64,000 nt of DNA, from the NCBI GenBank assembly GCA_050084985.1, contig JBITNC010000001.1:127534001-127598000 (forward strand). The letters run 5' to 3'. Numbering within the stretch: the stretch's first letter is position 1; each line of letters starts with the position of its first letter. Under the pieces are notes generated by a model that saw nothing but the letters and a program-made list of their open reading frames with translations, searched no databases and was not told where the DNA came from. The position numbers and the translations under genes are program-made. Shown here piece by piece: positions 36,783 through 49,099 of the stretch. Origin of the DNA: Nageia nagi. Its lineage: Eukaryota; Pinophyta.

Positions 36783-38050
36783 TTTTTTTCCTCTTTGGAG
36801 GTGTGATTGAAGTAATGAAATTACATGTCCAAAGAAGAAGTGTAGAAGAATTTTTTTGAGAACTTTGAACTCTTTGTTGCACTGTTCCTTGTTGGTGATG
36901 ATGATGAGGGTCCTTTCTACCCCCTTTTGACTTGGATACCCTAAGAAAGGTCCTTCAATGGTGCAAATAAAGCAAAAATTTGATGAAGAGTCTCTCTTAA
37001 GAATGATGCTATGTACATGATGGGAATGACTATGATGATGTGCTAGATGATTCCATATCCAATTTTGGAGATGGAAGATGTGATTTTGCCCCTTGTACTA
37101 TTCCAACCATGAATCTAGCTATTTTGTCATATCTGATACTTGGGAACCATTTGTACTTATATCCATGCTTTGAAATATAGAGGATTCACTTTGACTAAGA
37201 TGAAATGGATGTTGTTGGTGGCATAGGGAACAATCTGCACATCACTAATGGTGTTGATTTTTATGTATTTTCTACTGCTCTTAGGATGCAAATACCTACA
37301 ATGAAGTGTTAGTTATATAAATGGTGTGGATGCATAATGAGTTGCATCATCAATTGATGATGAGTTAATATCAGTAATATACTTACAACTACATCATCGA
37401 TTTGTCTTTTAATTGAGTGAACTCTCACTAGCTGTATCGATGGCCATAGATGATCATACATTTTATGTCTATGATCTGAAGACATTATGCTTTGGATTGG
37501 TTCAAATCAAAACCCTTATGGATACACACAAGTTGTATCATATATTGGATATGATCTAATGTCAACATCATGCTTATGGATGCATCATCAGTTTACTTTT
37601 AAGTGAGTGAACTCTCACTAGCCGTGTTAATGGCCATCGATGATCATATGTTTTATGTTTATGAACTGAAGACATTATTCCTTGGGGTGATTCAAAGCAA
37701 AAATCATGTGGATACACAATAAGTTGCATCATCCATTAGACATGATCCAATGTTAACATCATGCTTACGGTTACATTATCAATTTACTTTTTAAGTGAGT
37801 GAACTCTCACTAGCCGTGTCATTGGCCATCGATAATCATATGTTTTATGTCTATGACCAAAGATATTATACTGTCATTATTTTATTTTTCTTTTCTTTTA
37901 TTTTTATTTTTTTATTTGTTTTTTTTTATTTTTTCCTCTTTTTCCCACACTGCTAGCATCATGTGGATAGTCACATACGCTGTTAGTGATGTGGAATACT
38001 TTGAATTTTGCAAAAATAAAAAGTATGTGTGCCCTTGATCATGAATTTGG
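36783..38050 (-). other. 3' non-coding region of element F
   Basis: Holds the polypurine tract at its right-LTR side, the 190-bp tandem array and a T-rich run (37880-37935). The 63-codon frame at 37847-38038 is made by the T-rich run (Phe/Leu) and is not a gene. Confidence 0.7.
37324..37870. repeat. 190-bp tandem repeat array, three units
   Basis: Units begin near 37324, 37517 and 37707. Landmark gagtgaactctcactag occurs at 37415, 37605 and 37797 (spacing 190 and 192). Each also has a ggccat(c/a)gatgatcat-like phrase and a tgatc(t/c)aatgt-like phrase, the latter degraded in unit 1. The landmark can fold into an agtgag/ctcact hairpin in units 2 and 3. Confidence 0.9.
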
Positions 38051-38847
38051 TGGTTTGCAAGGCACATGTTTGTCATCTCTTAAGTGTAGAAACATTTGAG
38101 ATGGATGGCATTGAGTATCTTTGTTTCTTCCTTACCATCCATGGATGATAATCTATCTGCTTCTAAACCTATTACGTCAATGAAAACAAATGGGTCAAGT
38201 AATTGGGTTTAATTTTTTTTTTTTACTTCATCATTTGTTGCTATCTTATTTATGTTCTCTTTTAACACTAGATCTCCCACTTGAAATTATTTTACTTTGA
38301 TATTCTTACCAAATGCTCTTTTGAGTTTTGCATGGTACATCTTTTGATTTTCAATGGCTTTAATCCTTTTCTCATCTAACAATTCTAGCTATTGCAATCT
38401 TGCTTTTCTTGCATCTTCATCTGAAATATCATCTTGCAAGGAAATCCTAAGAGAGGGGATTTCCAATTCTAATGGGACAATGGCCTCATCTCCATATACT
38501 ATTGAAAATGGTGTTGCCCTAATGGCTGTATGAATGCTAGTTCTATATGCCCATAATTCGTATGATAATTGATTATGCCAATCCTTATTGTATTCATCCC
38601 ATGTTTTGGCAAGAATGTTCTTGATTATTTTATTTGTTATTGCACTTTAACCATTTCCTTGAGGGTAATATACTAATGAAAATATTTGCACTATATGGAA
38701 TTTATTACAAAATGCTTTTATGTCCTTACCTTTGAAATTTGGATCATTGTCCATGATGATCAACCTGTGTGGTACACCAAACCTTGTGATGATGTTTTGA
38801 ATGCAATTATTTTGGCTTGAGTAACTGATTTCATTGGGATAGCCTCA
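38051..38847 (-). pseudogene. gypsy integrase relic, core and C-terminus (element F)
   Basis: Minus strand: FGVPHRLIMDNDPNFKGKDI near 38730-38790 carries a catalytic Asp; YYPQGN follows near 38650, then the third catalytic region, WAYRTSIHTAIRATPFSIVYG (first 20 residues near 38490-38560), and FQVGDLVLKEN near 38260-38300. One in-frame stop in the last part and one in the core. The N-terminal part lies at 47950-48240, on the other side of element B. Confidence 0.88.
38843..38847. repeat. Target-site duplication of element B (left copy)
   Basis: cctca before the LTR; the right copy at 47945-47949 is cctcc, one base different. Confidence 0.8.
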
Positions 38848-39342
38848 TGTTGGAATGTAAAATACATTATTGTAAAAGTTATGTAATAATATTCTATGTA
38901 AGTTCACTAATACTTAAGGCTATCATTTGATACCTTAAGTATTTAAGTGAATATGATAATGTAACTTGTCCTACACTCCATGTCATGAGCATGTCCCTTG
39001 GGTAAAAGGATGTGCATATCATATTTTTGTACATCGAATAAAAGGGTGATCCAAAGAGGGATTTTGGCCTATAAATAGAAGGCATCCTCTTTGTGATAAC
39101 ACACCAATTTGTGAAGTTATGCTATAGGATAGTGCTTAGGAGTTGAGATTAGGAGATTTGTAAAAATTCTTATTTATGATTGAAGTAGGATCTAATTAGT
39201 GGGTGTACTCCTAGTTGGAGGAACCATTTACATCTTGAGTTATCTTTGTGAGATTACTTTGTGAGTTATTTAGATGTGATTTGTGAGATTACATATGATC
39301 TTGGAAGTTTAGAGTTGTTCTTGTTATAGTTCAATTCTCTCA
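38848..39342 (+). repeat. 5' LTR of element B, with TATA box
   Basis: TGTTGGAATG ... ATTCTCTCA. tataaata at 39070-39077 lies about 220 bp in, the likely promoter core for B's transcript. The structure is uninterrupted, unlike the LTR at 3137. Confidence 0.92.
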
Positions 39343-39344
39343 TT

Positions 39345-39356
39345 TGGTATTAAAGC
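39345..39356 (+). promoter_or_regulatory. Primer-binding site of element B
   Basis: TGGTATTAAAGC, two changes from the TGGTATCAGAGC complement of initiator Met tRNA, two bases after the LTR. Confidence 0.85.
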
Positions 39357-41015
39357 TTCTTGAAGGCTCCTCTTCACATCCTTGTTAGGTGACTCATCTT
39401 CAACTTGGAGGATTTCATTCTTAAACCTACTCTTCATTATGAGGTAAACCTAAAAGAAGGTATAACCCTCCTTCATTTTGTTTGGCTCATTTCACTAATG
39501 TTACTAACATATATGTTATGTGTTAGTTCATTTTTTTGGGGCAAAATTTTTAATAGCAGTTCAATGTAATGTTATTCATACTAACAATCTCTATGTTAGT
39601 TGCAATTTTTTGGTTACAAAATTGCTCTAATTTTTTTTGGCCTACCTTAGTTCTTCTATTAAAAATTATAGTTGTATTCTACAATTATTTTCTAATGCTA
39701 ACACAAAGGAAGGTAATTGCATTTTTACTACAATTTACTAAAATTATTACCATTTTTTTCAAATAGTTATAAAATAGTAATTTTTTTAAAATGAGTCCAT
39801 CCTTGTTTCAAAAAAACTTATAAAAGCAATATTTTTTTTTACAAAATTGATAAAAAAATATAATAAAAAATTTATTATTACATTTTTTTATATACAAGCA
39901 TTTTTTTGTTAAAAGGGGCAGGTGAGTGGTTTAAAAGTGGAGGAGGTATGCAACAACAGTGGCAACCCTCAAAGGTGGAGGTATGTAGCGGTGGTGGTGG
40001 CCCTTGATGGTGGAGTAGTGTGAAGCGAAAGTGGTGATGGTTTGTTGTAGCCTCCCTCCAACTTTGCTCTATCATAGCCCTCATACTCTACTCTATCATG
40101 GCCTTTTTTTCCCATATCTCACATGTTTTTTCTCCTCATTGTGACCAACCTCTTTAAGGCTAGCGATTCTGCCACTTGACCCCCATGAATTCATGCTTTG
40201 GCAGCCTAGCATTGGTCATTAAGGTGCTCTTTGATAGATGTACTTGGTAATATTTCTCTTACTATTTGAAAATCCCTTATTGAATTCATATTGAGATAAT
40301 CTTAGTATTCATCTCCTTCCATCTTTAAATACAACTCCAAATCTACAAATTCATAATTGGAATTGGAAGATGGCAAAATGGAAGAGCAACAAGGTCTAAT
40401 AAAAGAGAGGGCTAAAGAAGCCATTGCTATAAATCAATGGATCAATGAAGCCCCTCAAAATTTTTTTTTTGCCCAGTTTATGGCTATATAGAATCTAGCC
40501 TTAGAGGTATAATCTCTATTTTTTTTCTCGTGTCCTGTCACTCCACAGATTTTGGTGTTCTGCCACTTCGCAAGTCTCATCCACTATGACCCCCCTCCAC
40601 TATTATTCTATTAAGTGGTCTTAAACCTCCTCTATGCAATCCTCATGCCTTGCTCTCCATTCATTTTTTTGTTCTTGTCTTATAACTTTAAAACTCAATG
40701 CACTACAAAACAAAAGCATTTAATGCACCTAATTAAGTTGGTGCATTTACTTCTCTCTTATGGTTGCTTGCCTATTTTGATATAAATCCATGATGACTTG
40801 TATAAAATGGATTCAATTTCTTTTGAGTACATGCCTCTTTTTTTTATACTCTTCATTAATTTCTCTCAAGGGTAATAATAAGTGTGTTACTTGTTAAAAA
40901 GGAGAAATTTATCATTCTCATCATGATTTTTTAAGGCAATTTAAAGCTTTAACTCTCTATAGTTAAACATTATTTTTAATTTTATTTTGAAAAGATGTGA
41001 TGCCTTTAAATAACA

Positions 41016-41051
<36 letters not shown>

Positions 41052-42370
41052 CTTTACTTTTTTGAGGCAATTTTTTAACTAAATTTTTTGCCTTGATAAA
41101 ATTTTTTAAGAGTGGCATTTTTATGATAAAATATGCAATATTTTAGGGATCCATTTTTAAAGTAAAAGAGGGGGAATTTATATTTATTTTACTTCAAAGT
41201 TTTTATATAGAATGTTAGATAAAATATTGCATGTATTTTTTGTTAACTTATGAAAATATGATAATATATGCATCTTGATGCATACTAAGTATTTTTTTTT
41301 TTGCAAAGTGATAGATAAATGTAAATTAAGTTAATGATGCATACTTAGGACTTCATTTTTTTAAGTTAATGATGCATGCTTAGGATTTAAATTTTTTAAG
41401 TTAATGGTACATGCTTATGACTTAAGATTTTTTAATGATGCATACTTATTACTTAAATTATTAAGTTATGATACAATTACTTCCTTATGCTAGAATGGAC
41501 TCGTGCAAAAATTAAGAATAATATAAAATATGTCATTTAGGGGTTGGTAAGCAAAACCTATTGGACACTTAAGTTTCAAATTTTGAATGGATGATGTTTT
41601 ACTTATGCTCTATTTTTCACATTTCACATTTTGCTTTATTTTCTTATGCATATAAAAATACAAACATTGAAATGAGCAACCCCTTAAAATGAACACATCT
41701 ACATGTACATTCTACAACATGACTTGTTTGAAGAGCCATGAGGTGAGGATAGATAGATTGGAGCTTTAAGTTTGATAATCCAAATGGTGAAAAATTTGTA
41801 CTTCTCAATTGCCCCTAAGTGCTCTGTTGGTCTAACATAACTCCAATAGGTGGATAGGCATTTATGTAGTGATACCACATGTCCGCACATCCATTCAAGG
41901 ATTATCCTAATAACCTAAGAGGATAAATTGAAACCTAATCAAGATTAATAATTTGTTCAATCCAATAAATATTATAACCTTAGAAAATAGTAGGTACTTC
42001 TCCTTGTGAGAAAGTATAATACTAAACAAGGGAACTAGTTGAGGATTGGTAGTACTTGGGTTCCTCTTATGTGGGCATCCAAGTGAAGGCGTAATTTTAG
42101 ATATGAAAATAAGTCTCAACAATATCATTCTACATCTCTGATTCTTGAGATGTGAAATGTATTTGGGTACATGGATTATTATTTAAGTTGTAAAACATTT
42201 GCACTAGTAAAACAAATCATGCATGTCTTTTAAAATTAACATGTATTTTTATTTAGATTTAAGATTAACATGTAATATTTTTTTGAAACACATGCTTATT
42301 ATTCATAATCTTATGTAGCAAATGGGATACAATTCTTACCCAAACACATTCTCGATGGTTTCAACTTTGG
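39357..42370 (+). other. Leader of element B, with tandem motif array and TA repeat
   Basis: Non-coding. Contains a (TA)n run (41020-41049) and four units of a 31-35 bp repeat (gatgcat(a/g)ctta at 41336, 41371, 41406 decayed, 41437). From about 40850 to gag it matches the leaders of A and of the left copy. A TC-rich half near the LTR (40060-40700) differs from A. Confidence 0.7.
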
Positions 42371-43310
42371 AATTTGAAAATCATGAACGAGAGCTAAATT
42401 ACAGGCAAAGAAGCTTTGGCAAATAGTGAATGAGAACCTTGTACCTCCTACAGATGAGAAGGCACTAGAGGCTTATAACATAAAGAATGAGTTGAAAATC
42501 TCCATGATCTTTTATGCAATTTTAGATGATATGCTTTTGATGATTTCCTCTTCAACCTCAACATAGAAAGCTTGGGATAAGCTTAAGAAAATATACCTTG
42601 GTTCAAAGTTTTCAAGAAGGTTTACTATTATCTAAAAGTTACTTCAATATCATCAAGGGAAATATAAAAATATGGCTATCTACTTGAACAAAATCATTGA
42701 CCATAGGACCCAACTTGTTACATTTGGGTGCAATTAGATCAATAATAAGTTCATGGTTTTCATCATTTTTCAAAGCCTTTCTTCAAAATTTGGAAGCTTT
42801 GTGATAGTTATGGAAACAAGGCTTGATGATGAAGATGAAGTATTCTCTTTTGAGAACCTTTTTAGGCTCCTTTTGAAACATGAAAAAACTCTTAACAAAA
42901 AGGTGTTGAATTATTCTTCTAAGGATAATAACGTTACTCTTGGAGCAACTAAAACCCTTTTAAGAAGAAGTTCAACTATCAAAAGAAATCTTATCTCTCT
43001 TCCTCCAAAAGGTTTGAGAAAAGAGGTAATGGTTACAATAGTAGTAGGAATAATGGCAACAAATACAACAATAACAATAATAGCAAAAACAATGGCAATA
43101 ACAACCACTTCAAGCAAAAGGATGAAAAAGGCAAAGCAAAAAATCTTTATCTTAAAAAAAAATTTGATGGTAATTGTAACTATTATGGCATCCAAGGTTA
43201 TAAAAATGTTGATTGCTACAAAAAGAAAAGAAAGAAAAAGAATAAAGATAATAGAAATGTAAAGAAATTCAAAAGAAAAAAGAATATTCAAGCTAATTTT
43301 GCTACGGTGC
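42371..43310 (+). pseudogene. copia gag relic (element B)
   Basis: Reads KALEAYNIKNEL near 42460, WDKLKKIYLGSKFSRRF near 42575, then an open frame from 42753 with MVFIIFQSLSSKFGSFVIVM and LDDEDEVFSFENLFRLLLKH, a UBN2-type copia gag. The zinc knuckle (about 43155-43220, other frame) reads CNYYGIQGYKNVDC: first and last Cys kept, second Cys and His now Tyr. The Lys/Thr-rich end of the open frame (to 43262) is a shifted reading of this area. Confidence 0.85.
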
Positions 43311-44640
43311 TCTACTCCATGTTTCACTATTTTTCATTTGATTGGATTATTGATTCTAGTTGCACTAATCACCTATGCTTTGAAAAGAAAAAGTTTGAGA
43401 ACTTTCACAAGTATAAAAAAGATGTAGTTGTGATAGGTGATAACTCTACCCTTGAAGTCCAAGGAAATAGAAGTGTGTTGATTCACGAGAAGGTTCTTGA
43501 TAATGTGCTCTATGTTCCTAAGCTTAGGATGAATCTTTTCTTCATAATCCAAGTTTCTAGAAAAAGATATTCTTTTAATTTTGACTCTCAATCCTAGTGC
43601 ATTAATAAAGGACTTGCCATGCTGGTTAAAGGGTTAGTAAAATATAATCTCTACATTGTAGATCAAGTTCCTCAAAGATGTCTTGCTACAAGTGTGTGTT
43701 CAAAAGGTAATCTTTGGCATCAACATTTAGCGCACCTTAACCACAAGTGTATTCAAGTCATGAAAGACCAAGAATTTGTGGAAGGTTTGCCTTTATTTTC
43801 TCTTTTTATTGCTCTATGTGAGAAGTGCATTCTTGATAAGATGCATAGATAAAAGTTTGAAAAAGATAAGGCAACAAGAGCATCTCAACCTCTTCAACTT
43901 ATGCATTCAAATTTGATGGGTCTATTTAAGACTAAGTCGCTAGTAGAGCATATTACATCTTGACCTTCATTGATGACAGGTTAGAGTTTTAAAGTTTTTA
44001 AGACCTTTGTTGAGAATCAAACTAACTTTAAAATCAATATGTTAAGATCAAATAATGGAAGAGAATATAACAGTAATGAATTCAATGACTATTATGTTAA
44101 TTATGGAATTAATAGGTAGTTTACAATTCCATACACTCTTCAATAGAATTATGTTGTCGAAAGGAAAAATAAGATAATTATAGAGATGGTTAAATGCATG
44201 TTGAGTAATCTTCCTAGTTTCTTGTGGGATGAAGTTGTGAGCACTGCTATTTACACCTTGAATAGGTATCCTACAAAAGCTATTTAGAGTAAAACTCCTT
44301 TTGAGGCATGGTCAAGAAGAAAACCTAACATTTCACACCTTTGGTTTTTAGTTGTGAAGCATTCTTCTACATTATTTCTGAGAAAAGGAAAAAGTTAGAT
44401 AAAAGAGCTAAAAAATACATTTTTATGGGTTATGACAATCAACATAGAGGCTATAGGCTCTACTCTCCATCCTATAAAGCTATTTTTATTTCAAAGGATG
44501 TAAAGTTTAACGAACTTTTTAAAAAATCTATTTCTAATAAGGATGTTGATGATCCAAAGGACTCTTCAGTTACACTTAGCTGGTTAGATATTGATCTAGA
44601 CAAGTCACCTCAAGAATAAAACTCTTCAACTTAAAAGGTA
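43311..44640 (+). pseudogene. copia protease and integrase relic (element B)
   Basis: Protease: WIIDSSCTNHLCFEKKKF at 43345-43400, the D-S-G active site changed to D-S-S; continuous to 43597. Pre-integrase zinc block: WHQHLAHLNHKCIQVMKD (43713-43765) with CEKCILDKMH (43818-43850), so the H..H..C..C ligands are present. The core (43860-44340) has many stops. The C-terminal part (44341-44619) is open and includes KKYIFMGYDNQHRGYRLYSP, standard for copia integrase. Confidence 0.9.
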
Positions 44641-44720
44641 ACAAGGAGCATGACCTTGAATAAATATTTATTTTCCAATATTGATAACAAGTATGAACCC
44701 TCATCTTTCAAAGAAGCTTC

Positions 44721-45230
44721 AAAGTTGAAAGAATTAAGACTAAAAAAATAATTCCTAAACAACCAAGATCATATGAAAGCTCATAATACACATTTAACAA
44801 ACTCACAAAGCAATCTCACAAAGATAATATAAGATATAAGTGGTTTCTCCAACTAGGAGTACATCCATTAACTAGATCTTTACTTTAATCACAAATACAA
44901 CTCTCTTACAATCCTCTTAATCTCAACTCCTATGCTCTATCATATAGCATAACTTTACTCCATAATTGGTATATAATAACAAAGAGGGAGCCTTCTATTT
45001 ATAGGCAAAAATCTCTCTTTGGATTACCCTTTTATCTAATGTACAAAAGCATGACATTCATATCCCTTTACCCAAGGGGCATGCTTATGACATGGAGTGT
45101 AGAACAAGTTACATTATCATATTCACTTAAATACTTAAGGTATCAAATGATACCTCTATGTATTAGTGAACTTACATAAAAGATTATTATATAGCCTTTA
45201 CAATAATGCATTATATATTCTAACAAAAGC
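44721..45230 (-). mobile_element. Solo copia-1 LTR inserted in element B, with target duplication
   Basis: The LTR proper is 44726-45225 (tgaaag ... ttctaaca on the plus strand, TATAAATA complement at 44997-45004), flanked by aaagt (44721-44725) and aaagc (45226-45230). It lies antisense to B. Its insertion splits the sequence just before the RT domain: PSSFKEAS reads on the left and CWMEAMKVEYEAL on the right. A solo LTR is what remains after recombination between the two LTRs of a full element. Confidence 0.92.
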
Positions 45231-46200
45231 ATGAGTGTTGGATGGAAGCTATGAAAGTGGAGTATGAAGCACTTACAAAATAAAATTTCAAACTTGGTTC
45301 CTTATCCCAATGAGAAGAATGTGATCGGTAATAAGTGGATCTACAAGGTCAAGTTCAATTTAGTTTAAGATTTTGAGAAATACAAGGTAAGGTTAGTAGC
45401 TAAAGGTTTTCCTCAGAAATGTAATATAGCTTATGAGAAAAGCTTTGCTCCCATGGAAAAGATGCCTACTATTAGGATTATCCTTGCTCTTTCTACAACT
45501 CAAGGATGAAAAGTTTTTCAACTTAATGTTAAGAGCACAATTTTCAATGGTGACTTAGATGTGAAAATCTTCATGAATTAACCAGAAGATTTTATTGTGG
45601 AAGGTAAAGAGTCTTTTGTGTATAAGCTAAAGAAGTCATTATATGGACTTAAGCAAGCACCTCAATCCTGGTACAAAAAGATTTCAAGGTACTTTATAGA
45701 CATTAGATTCTCTAAGTGTCTTTCTGACTTCGGTCTATATGTGCTCTATCAGGAAAAAGATGTGGTCTTGATTCTCTTTTATGTGGATGATCTTCTTATA
45801 ACTAGAATAATGATGAAATCATTCAAGAATGCATATCCAAACTTAAGGTAACATTTAAAATGATTGATCTTGGTCTCTTTCCATTACTATCTTGGAATTC
45901 AAGTGTATCAATACAAAGATAATACTTATCTTAGTTAATCTAAATATATATTAGAAATCTTCCAAAAGTTTGGAATGGAGGAGTGTAGATATGATACGAT
46001 CCCAATCTCTCCTAAAATCACTATTTCTTTAAGCTCCAACTCTTAGTTAGCTGATGCTATAGCTTATAGGTAATTAATTGGTAGTCTTTTGTATTTGGCT
46101 ATTTTTAGGTCTAATATTACCTTTGTAGTGAATTTGATGGATCGATTATGTAGAAATTATATGTTGAGCACCTTAATGCTATTAAACAAATCTTAAGGTA
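45231..46200 (+). pseudogene. copia reverse transcriptase relic (element B)
   Basis: Reads VIGNKWIYKVKFN near 45320-45360, RLVAKGFPQK near 45390, KKSLYGLKQAPQSWYKK (45628-45678) and the catalytic FYVDDLLIT with YVDDLL at 45780-45797, all standard copia RT motifs. Open from 45597 to 45851. Stops at several other places, one of them where the E-x-x-D-F-I region reads MN-stop-PEDF. Confidence 0.92.
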
Positions 46201-46690
46201 TGTCCAATGACTAAGGATCTTGCTCTCAAGTATTCTAAGTTACCCTCATTTATTCTCTTTGGATTCTTAGATTTTATTATGGAGGAGATAGAGATGATAG
46301 GAAATCAACTTTATGTATGTGTCTAGCATTGGTTTAGGTGCTATCTCTTAGCCTTCTAAGAAGTAGCCTACTATTTCTCTTTCCATTATAAAGCTAAATA
46401 CCATGCCATGTTTGTTGCAGCTCAGAAAAGCCATTTGGCTAAGGTATCTTTTGAAAAAAATTAGGTATGAAAAGGTAGCTCATCTTTGATTTCTTTAGAT
46501 AATCAATTGTCTATTTCTTTGGCTAAGAGTCCTTGTTCCATTAAAGAACAAAGCATATGGAAATCCATACCCATTTTATTAGGAAGAAGGTTCTTATAGC
46601 ATCATACACTTAGAGTATTTTCTATCTACCTTAAACTCCATTGATTTGTTCATCAAGCCCCTCTTAGAAGCTTAGTTTTGTAAGCTTAGG
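46201..46690 (+). pseudogene. copia RNase H relic (element B)
   Basis: EVAYYFSFHYKAKYHAMFVA near 46360-46420 aligns with the copia RNase H sequence (T-x-A-L-S-T-x-E-A-E-Y) with active-site replacements, as in element A. Ends near KLRDVIELVKLPL (46680-46715). Confidence 0.75.
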
Positions 46691-47446
46691 GATGTTATCG
46701 AGTTAGTGAAGTTACCCTTAAGAAGGATTGAAATTTGAATTCTTATGTTGAATTCATGTTTGTGATGACAACTTCACCCCTAGAAAGATTTTATATTGTA
46801 TAGTGTTGATTTTGTTGTATATATTCATGCTAGTTTGCTCTACATGAGAAACTTGTTGTATAAAATTTTAAAAGCAAAAAGATTGGCCAATTTAGCATTG
46901 TTCAGTTATCCATATGTGACAAAATCTTATGTGTCTTTTGGCGCTATTTAGTTATCCATATGTAATGAACTTGTATGTGCATGCTCTATTTTGTAATGAT
47001 AATCAACACATTTTTTATATATAGAAAGTGACTATAAGTTTTGGCTTGGCATCTTTGTGACGACTTATAGTGCATCGTTGATCAGTTCATGATGGCATTT
47101 GAGTGATTTATCTATCCTTATTGATATGAATATGTTGCATCTAATGATCTTGTTATTTGAGTTGCTTATGACTTGTAGGTTCCTTTGAGATTTCAAGTTA
47201 CTTTAGGTATGCATGCTTTTGGAGACTCTTCATGAATTCCAATTAGATGACTACTTTATGTACATGAAATCAGTTATATTAATAATTATATGTGGCAAAG
47301 TAGTGAGTCTCAAACTAGATCTTTCTTACTTCACAAATATGTAAAAAAGTTCTCATCTCCATTGTATCTATTTAGAGGAGAATTCTCTTACTTTCTCTCT
47401 TTCTTCTCTCTTATTCACTCTATCCCAATATTTCATTAAAGGGGAG
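46691..47446 (+). other. 3' untranslated region and polypurine tract of element B
   Basis: Non-coding and homologous to 3630-4430 of A. Ends with ttaaaggggag (47436-47446), the polypurine tract right before the LTR. Confidence 0.8.
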
Positions 47447-47944
47447 TGTTGGAATGTATAATGCATTATTGTAAAAGTTATGTAATAATATTCTATGTAA
47501 GTTCATTAATACTTAAGTGTATCATTTTATACTTTAAGTATTTTAGTGAATATGATGATGTAACTTGTCCTACACTACATGTCATGAACATGCCCTTTAG
47601 GTAAATGTATGTGCATGTCATGCTTTTGTACATTAGATAAAAGGGTGATCTAATGAGGGATTTTGGCCTATAAATAAAAGGCTCCCTCTTTGTGATATCA
47701 TACCAATTTGTAGAATAAAGTTCTGCTATAGGATAGTGCTTAGGAGTTGAGATTAAGAGATTTGTAAGAGTTCTTATTAGTGATTGAAGTAAGATCTAGC
47801 TAGTAAATTTACTCCTAGTTGGAGGAACCACTTACATCTTGAGTTATCTTTGTGAGATTGCTTTGTAAGTTATTTAGATGTGATTTGTGACTTACATATG
47901 ATCTTAGAAGTTTAGAATTATTTTTTTATAATTCAATTCTCTCA
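47447..47944 (+). repeat. 3' LTR of element B
   Basis: TGTTGGAATG ... ATTCTCTCA, tataaata at 47669-47676. Followed by cctcc, the right copy of B's target duplication. Confidence 0.92.
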
Positions 47945-47949
47945 CCTCC

Positions 47950-48240
47950 ACCCATTTGGTAGTAAATTTATAGCTATGATGACAAACTTGTGCCCTTCCC
48001 TAAAATGAAGATTAATTATGCCAATCAAATCTATGCCAAGTCAATGGTCATAGAGAAATAATAGAGTACAATTCTTATGTTGGTTATTTTTCTAAATTTG
48101 CATGTTTTTGGAACTTTCAAACAAGTTTTTACATGGTCTTTACAAGCTTCTTCCATAGGAGGCCAATAATAACCAATCCTCAAAAGTTTTGTGTGTAATG
48201 CATTTGCATGAAAATGGCCACACACAAATCATCATAAGCT
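47950..48240 (-). pseudogene. gypsy integrase relic, zinc-binding part (element F)
   Basis: Open frame on the minus strand: CGHFHANALHTKLLRIGYYW, then MEEACKDHVKTCLKVPKTCK. The H..H..C..C pattern has its first Cys (C-L-K-V) and a shifted second one. Continues to the integrase core at 38051-38847 beyond element B. Confidence 0.88.
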
Positions 48241-48559
48241 TGTTCCAAGGTAATAGCTATCTCATCTTGTTTCAAACATATCAATAATGCACCATCAAAT
48301 GACCTCCTATATAAGACTTATCCAATGATCATATACTTACTACAATTCTCTTTAATCTCACTCTTTCATTTCTATCAATGTTTTTAGGAATTACTTAATT
48401 TTTCAAATAATTGTAGATATAAAATTACTATTTTTGAAAATCATTTTCTTCTATCATAAGACAAGTCTAAATTTCATGCATATGATCCATGTAAGAAGGA
48501 GAGCTTAACTTATGAATTATGAGGATGGTCTCTTCAGCTTCAATTTCAATTGGTGCTTA

Positions 48560-48980
48560 AGAGGTTGCACTTGCCATTACATCTGCATATTTATTATTAA
48601 TTCTAAGAATATTCTAAATAGTATATCTATTAAATAGATCCAATAAATTAGTCACCATAAGTATATAAGGCTTTAACTTTTTATCCTTAGTATCAAAGAA
48701 ATCTTGCACTTGATTAACAATAAGATGTGAATCCCCATATATCTCTATATCCTTGATTTTTAAAGTTACAACAACTTTCAATCCCAATATTAGAGCCTCA
48801 AATTTAGCCATGTTATTTGTGTATTCAAACCTTAGTTTGTATGCCATAGGGATTACCTAATTTGTAGGAGATACCAAAATAATACTTGCCCTTGCTTCGT
48901 GAGAACATTTTGAATCATCAAAATATAGGGTCCAAATAGTGGGCTCATCTTTCATGAGACATATGTACTCATTAGGGATT
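48560..48980 (-). pseudogene. gypsy second (archaeal-type) RNase H relic (element F)
   Basis: Open frame 48614-48847: MAYKLRFEYTNNMAKFEALI and IEIYGDSHLIVNQVQDFF, matching the second RNase H of element C. The catalytic Glu position reads F-E-A and G-D-S-H keeps Asp. Upstream (48850-48980) are T-I-W/D-G-like remains. Confidence 0.87.
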
Positions 48981-49099
48981 GAGATCTCATCAAAGTCACA
49001 TTGCTTGCAGCTCTTTAGTAGGCTTTCACATCACTGGCAATGTGGTTTTTCTTGAAAGATGTCTAGAAATACTTCATGGATGATTACCTCTCCATATTA

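Larger units (their letters stand above)
38848..47944 (+). mobile_element. Element B: Ty1/copia retrotransposon (copia-1), nested in F
   Basis: LTRs at 38848-39342 and 47447-47944 (roughly nine bases in ten alike by eye), Met-tRNA primer-binding site, 3-kb leader, then gag, protease, integrase, RT and RNase H on the plus strand, and a polypurine tract. Length 9.1 kb, or 8.6 kb without the solo LTR at 44726-45225. Same family as A but opposite orientation. It is the best-preserved element here, yet has stops in every domain. Confidence 0.92.

Noticed and set aside
37847-38038. Phe/Leu-rich small membrane protein
   Set aside because: Product of a T-rich run in the 3' region of F.
41020-41049. 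(TA)n runs here and at 59194-59238 as replication origin or CRISPR-like array
   Set aside because: Plain dinucleotide microsatellites without spacers or associated genes.
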